11,412 nt of DNA from Phoronis ovalis (taxonomy: Eukaryota; Phoronida; Phoronidae): positions 1 to 11,412 of the forward strand of contig JAOXYB010053401.1 in NCBI GenBank assembly GCA_028565635.1, in the 5' to 3' direction. Numbering within the stretch: position 1 is the first letter of the stretch; each line of letters opens with the position of its first letter. Positions 10,701 through 11,412 of this stretch are shown one piece after another. The translations under genes were made by a program, and so were the position numbers. The notes beneath the pieces are model-generated. The model was not told where the DNA came from and searched no databases. It saw only the letters and a list, made by a program, of their open reading frames with translations.

Positions 10701-11109
10701 AAATTATGTGAGAGTTCCTCTTATAAACATAAAAGAGTGATCAGTTGTAATGAATATACAGACATTGATATTGAGCACAAAACAGTTAAAATGTCTCTAT
10801 AATTATACATTAATGTTTAAACTTATACCGAAACTGACTGAATGTTCAAATACTATACTAGAATAATATTTATAACTAGTTCCATGCTTTGGCTTACTGT
10901 TCAACTAGATTTTTGGATATAATAAGTTTGGTGCCGTCCACGTTTATAAGGTCATGATCTGTTTGCAAACTCTTTTCCTCTTCCTCCTCTTGTTCTTCAG
11001 TCATAGCTACAGCTACTGAAGGTTTCGACTCTTCCAGCGTTTTATTATACATAGGACACTCTTTATTCGTCCTCATATGTCCTATAGCACCACATGCTCC
11101 ACATCGCAT
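4469..11109 (-). CDS. TAF1: TAF1 (TFIID subunit 1), C-terminal third, 13 exons spliced; partial at the 5' side
   Basis: TAF1 is the scaffold of nuclear TFIID, the factor that positions RNA polymerase II at promoters. The bromodomains bind acetylated histone tails. The thirteen exons, listed separately, all have GT-AG borders and join without frame break into 589 codons and TGA (1,770 nt). Domains in window numbering are: CCHC zinc knuckle (Cys3, Cys6, His11, Cys18), basic linker with KHKKRR, the segment HRRRTDP before bromodomain 1, bromodomain 1 (about 125-224, acetyl-lysine Asn201), linker with LLDDDDQV, bromodomain 2 (about 250-347, Asn324), and an acidic Ser/Glu/Asp tail (348-589) ending [10 protein letters not shown]. 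Residue count from knuckle to end is close to that of animal TAF1. The N-terminal TBP-binding region, central domain and promoter lie right of the window. Order and content exclude other double-bromodomain proteins. Confidence 0.96.
4967..5140 (-). CDS. TAF1: TAF1 exon L: acidic, Tyr-rich tail
   Basis: This exon is 174 nt (2 nt + 57 codons + 1 nt), so its length is a multiple of three and it can be skipped in frame. Acceptor is tttgtatcag and donor gtactt. It starts [19 protein letters not shown] and has several Asp/Glu-Tyr patches ([16 protein letters not shown]). The internal Met is not a start codon. The next intron is 265 bp. Confidence 0.87.
5466..5571 (-). CDS. TAF1: TAF1 exon K: acidic tail
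   Basis: This exon is 106 nt, 35 codons plus 1 nt (acceptor gcttcag, donor gtatga). It encodes [16 protein letters not shown] followed by a Ser/Glu-rich end ([15 protein letters not shown]). No stop in frame and phases match both neighbours. It was too short to stand out as an ORF. The next intron is 325 bp and holds no feature I recognise. Confidence 0.83.
5840..5928 (-). CDS. TAF1: TAF1 exon J: acidic tail
   Basis: This exon is 89 nt: 2 nt completing a Gly codon, then 29 codons (acceptor catacag, donor gtaagc). It encodes [20 protein letters not shown] and ends FNQQ. Assignment rests on frame continuity, splice sites and acidic tail composition, since the tail is poorly conserved. The next intron is 268 bp. 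Confidence 0.85.
6471..6597 (-). CDS. TAF1: TAF1 exon I: helix after bromodomain 2, start of acidic tail
   Basis: This exon is 127 nt, 42 codons plus 1 nt (acceptor cttctag, donor gtaagt). It encodes [20 protein letters not shown] and DAAESESVM, a heptad-like helix that in TAF1 follows the second bromodomain. It then becomes polar ([12 protein letters not shown]). No in-frame stop. The following intron (5929-6470, 542 bp) contains no recognisable feature. Confidence 0.93.
7034..7186 (-). CDS. TAF1: TAF1 exon H: bromodomain 2, B and C helices
   Basis: This exon is 153 nt, exactly 51 codons, phase 0/0 (acceptor tttttag, donor gtaatt). It runs [19 protein letters not shown] to [10 protein letters not shown]. 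The acetyl-lysine Asn is residue 28, in [11 protein letters not shown]. The next intron (6598-7033, 436 bp) shows no repeat or gene. Confidence 0.95.
7439..7531 (-). CDS. TAF1: TAF1 exon G: bromodomain 2, ZA loop
   Basis: This exon is 93 nt, exactly 31 codons, phase 0/0 (acceptor tttttcag, donor gtagat, slightly weak). It encodes [20 protein letters not shown] then [11 protein letters not shown]. All canonical bromodomain elements are present: WPF shelf, DYY and PMDL. The next intron is 252 bp with nothing notable. Confidence 0.95.
7757..7879 (-). CDS. TAF1: TAF1 exon F: inter-bromodomain linker
   Basis: This exon is 123 nt, exactly 41 codons, phase 0/0 (acceptor ttccag, donor gtaagt). It encodes [20 protein letters not shown] and then [10 protein letters not shown], one of the most conserved parts of TAF1, ending in the Z helix of bromodomain 2 (DYMKTLEN). 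It packs the two bromodomains into one module. The next intron is 225 bp and plain. Confidence 0.95.
8278..8430 (-). CDS. TAF1: TAF1 exon E: bromodomain 1, B and C helices
   Basis: This exon is 153 nt, exactly 51 codons, phase 0/0 (acceptor cttacag, donor gttagt). It runs [13 protein letters not shown] to DLCLKRLAE. The acetyl-lysine-anchoring Asn is residue 28 of the exon, in HLYNGPKS. Length and the position of this Asn are the same as in exon H. The next intron (7880-8277, 398 bp) holds only a short tagctagctag stretch near 8203. Confidence 0.94.
8431..9100 (-). other. TAF1 intron D-E (670 bp), carrying a repeat copy
   Basis: This intron splits bromodomain 1 after the A helix. Roughly half of it (about 8740-9080) is the family-1 repeat, which comes within about 20 bases of the donor. 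The rest is unremarkable. An 81-codon + strand frame at 8904-9149 mostly reads through the repeat and is antisense to exon D. Confidence 0.75.
8740..9080. repeat. Degenerate repeat array related to the element at 670-1080 (family 1, copy B)
   Basis: GGGTATATTTTTA at 8982-8994 is identical to 881-893 in copy A. AAAAGGGTAATTTTAAGCCATCAG at 8946-8969 parallels the copy-A phrase at about 877-900. The right end near 9034-9078 also parallels copy A at about 1046-1085, with shared GCACAT, CCC-ACC and CCCCA-GC blocks. Phrases begin GGGTA or GGGGTA and a T-run follows. Both copies lie in the same + strand orientation. No coding capacity is seen; boundaries are approximate. Confidence 0.5.
9101..9193 (-). 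CDS. TAF1: TAF1 exon D: bromodomain 1, ZA loop
   Basis: This exon is 93 nt, exactly 31 codons, phase 0/0 (acceptor tttcag, donor gtttgt). It encodes [20 protein letters not shown], then [11 protein letters not shown], the ZA loop and A helix of bromodomain 1. The usual PDYY and PMDL motifs read PDYH and PIDL. It has the same length and cut points as exon G of bromodomain 2. Confidence 0.93.
9588..9686 (-). CDS. TAF1: TAF1 exon C: HRRRTDP segment and start of bromodomain 1
   Basis: This exon is 99 nt, exactly 33 codons, phase 0 at both ends (acceptor tttcag, donor gtaagt). It begins [13 protein letters not shown] and ends in LNEMRDLPN, the first (Z) helix of bromodomain 1. HRRRTDP is a TAF1 hallmark. 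The next intron (9194-9587, 394 bp) is very AT-rich, with a TAA-type microsatellite and a near-palindromic AT stretch at about 9198-9262. Confidence 0.94.
10061..10175 (-). CDS. TAF1: TAF1 exon B: basic linker
   Basis: This exon is 115 nt: 1 nt completing the split codon plus 38 codons ending CDYLE at donor gtacgt. It contains [12 protein letters not shown] and the basic run KHKKRR before [11 protein letters not shown], matching the TAF1 segment between zinc knuckle and bromodomains. The basic run could act in nuclear import or DNA contact. The following 374-bp intron shows nothing notable. Confidence 0.92.
10176..10897 (-). other. TAF1 intron A-B (722 bp)
   Basis: This is the longest complete intron in the window, with donor gtaagc and acceptor tttttgtag. 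I see no repeat, RNA gene or coding segment in it. Confidence 0.8.
10898..11109 (-). CDS. TAF1: TAF1 exon A: zinc knuckle
   Basis: This exon is 212 nt (70 codons plus 2 nt), with acceptor tttatag and donor gtaagc after CA. It starts [18 protein letters not shown], a C-x2-C-x4-H-x6-C zinc knuckle that in TAF1 contacts promoter DNA. The conserved segment [11 protein letters not shown] follows, then [12 protein letters not shown]. Met1 is an internal residue right after the acceptor, not a start codon. The 3' splice site is chosen so that the 2-nt overhang completes a His codon with exon B. Confidence 0.93.
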
Positions 11110-11412
11110 CTATAAAATTAATAAGTGATCATATTTCAGTTGGCTTTCATATGAATTCATAGTACAGAAAGACTGTTAAGCCAATTTAAATATCAGGAGT
11201 CATTGCAAAAATTTCTTATCAACGTGAACAGTGTAAAACACAATTAATAATCTAATTTGAAATAAAGTTTTTAGTTAGCAATTACTCGATTAGTTATAGA
11301 GGTCTTAATAATAGGTACTTGCAAGTGTTGGTAAGAAAAACAAGACAACGACGATTCGAAGAATCATCATTGTACGCTGTTTAAATTGGCTATTTGAGCG
11401 AAAGGAATGGCA
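11110..11412 (-). other. TAF1 intron upstream of the zinc-knuckle exon
   Basis: No further TAF1 exon is recognisable on the - strand up to the right edge. The sequence is AT-rich and ends at the acceptor tttatag next to 11109. Confidence 0.7.

Overview
This is an animal (metazoan) genomic window: AT-rich, with coding sequence broken into short exons by GT-AG introns of about 220-720 bases. It holds the ends of two protein-coding genes in tail-to-tail (convergent) orientation, plus repeats. The proteins and the diffuse, repeat-bearing introns suggest an invertebrate bilaterian; the species cannot be named from the sequence.

Left part, + strand (1-2500): the last coding exon (1749-2081) of a rhodopsin-class GPCR closest to thyrotropin-releasing hormone receptors (TRHR). 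It encodes transmembrane helices 6 and 7 and the cytoplasmic tail. The first five helices lie off the left edge, so 1-1748 is intron. That intron carries an old repeat element with inverted termini (about 670-1080). Two ligand- or activation-related positions are unusual: Lys replaces the Asn of NPxxY, and Gln sits where TRHR has Arg306.

Middle (about 2500-4360): intergenic DNA with a perfect 64-bp tandem duplication and a degenerate C-rich repeat array.

Right part, - strand (4360-11109): thirteen exons of TAF1, the largest subunit of general transcription factor TFIID. They join without a frame break into 589 codons plus stop (1,770 nt). In order they give the CCHC zinc knuckle, the linker before the bromodomains, two tandem bromodomains, and a long acidic C-terminal tail. 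The N-terminal and central parts of TAF1 lie beyond the right edge. The two bromodomains are each built from a 93-nt exon followed by a 153-nt exon, with the intron at the same place and phase, a clear trace of duplication. One intron (8431-9100) holds a second copy of the repeat family seen in the GPCR intron.

The two genes have no evident functional link; one is a peptide-hormone receptor and the other a basal transcription and chromatin reader. I found no RNA gene, mobile-element ORF, CRISPR, or credible novel coding system. The most interesting points are the altered receptor residues, the mirrored bromodomain exons and the dispersed repeat family.
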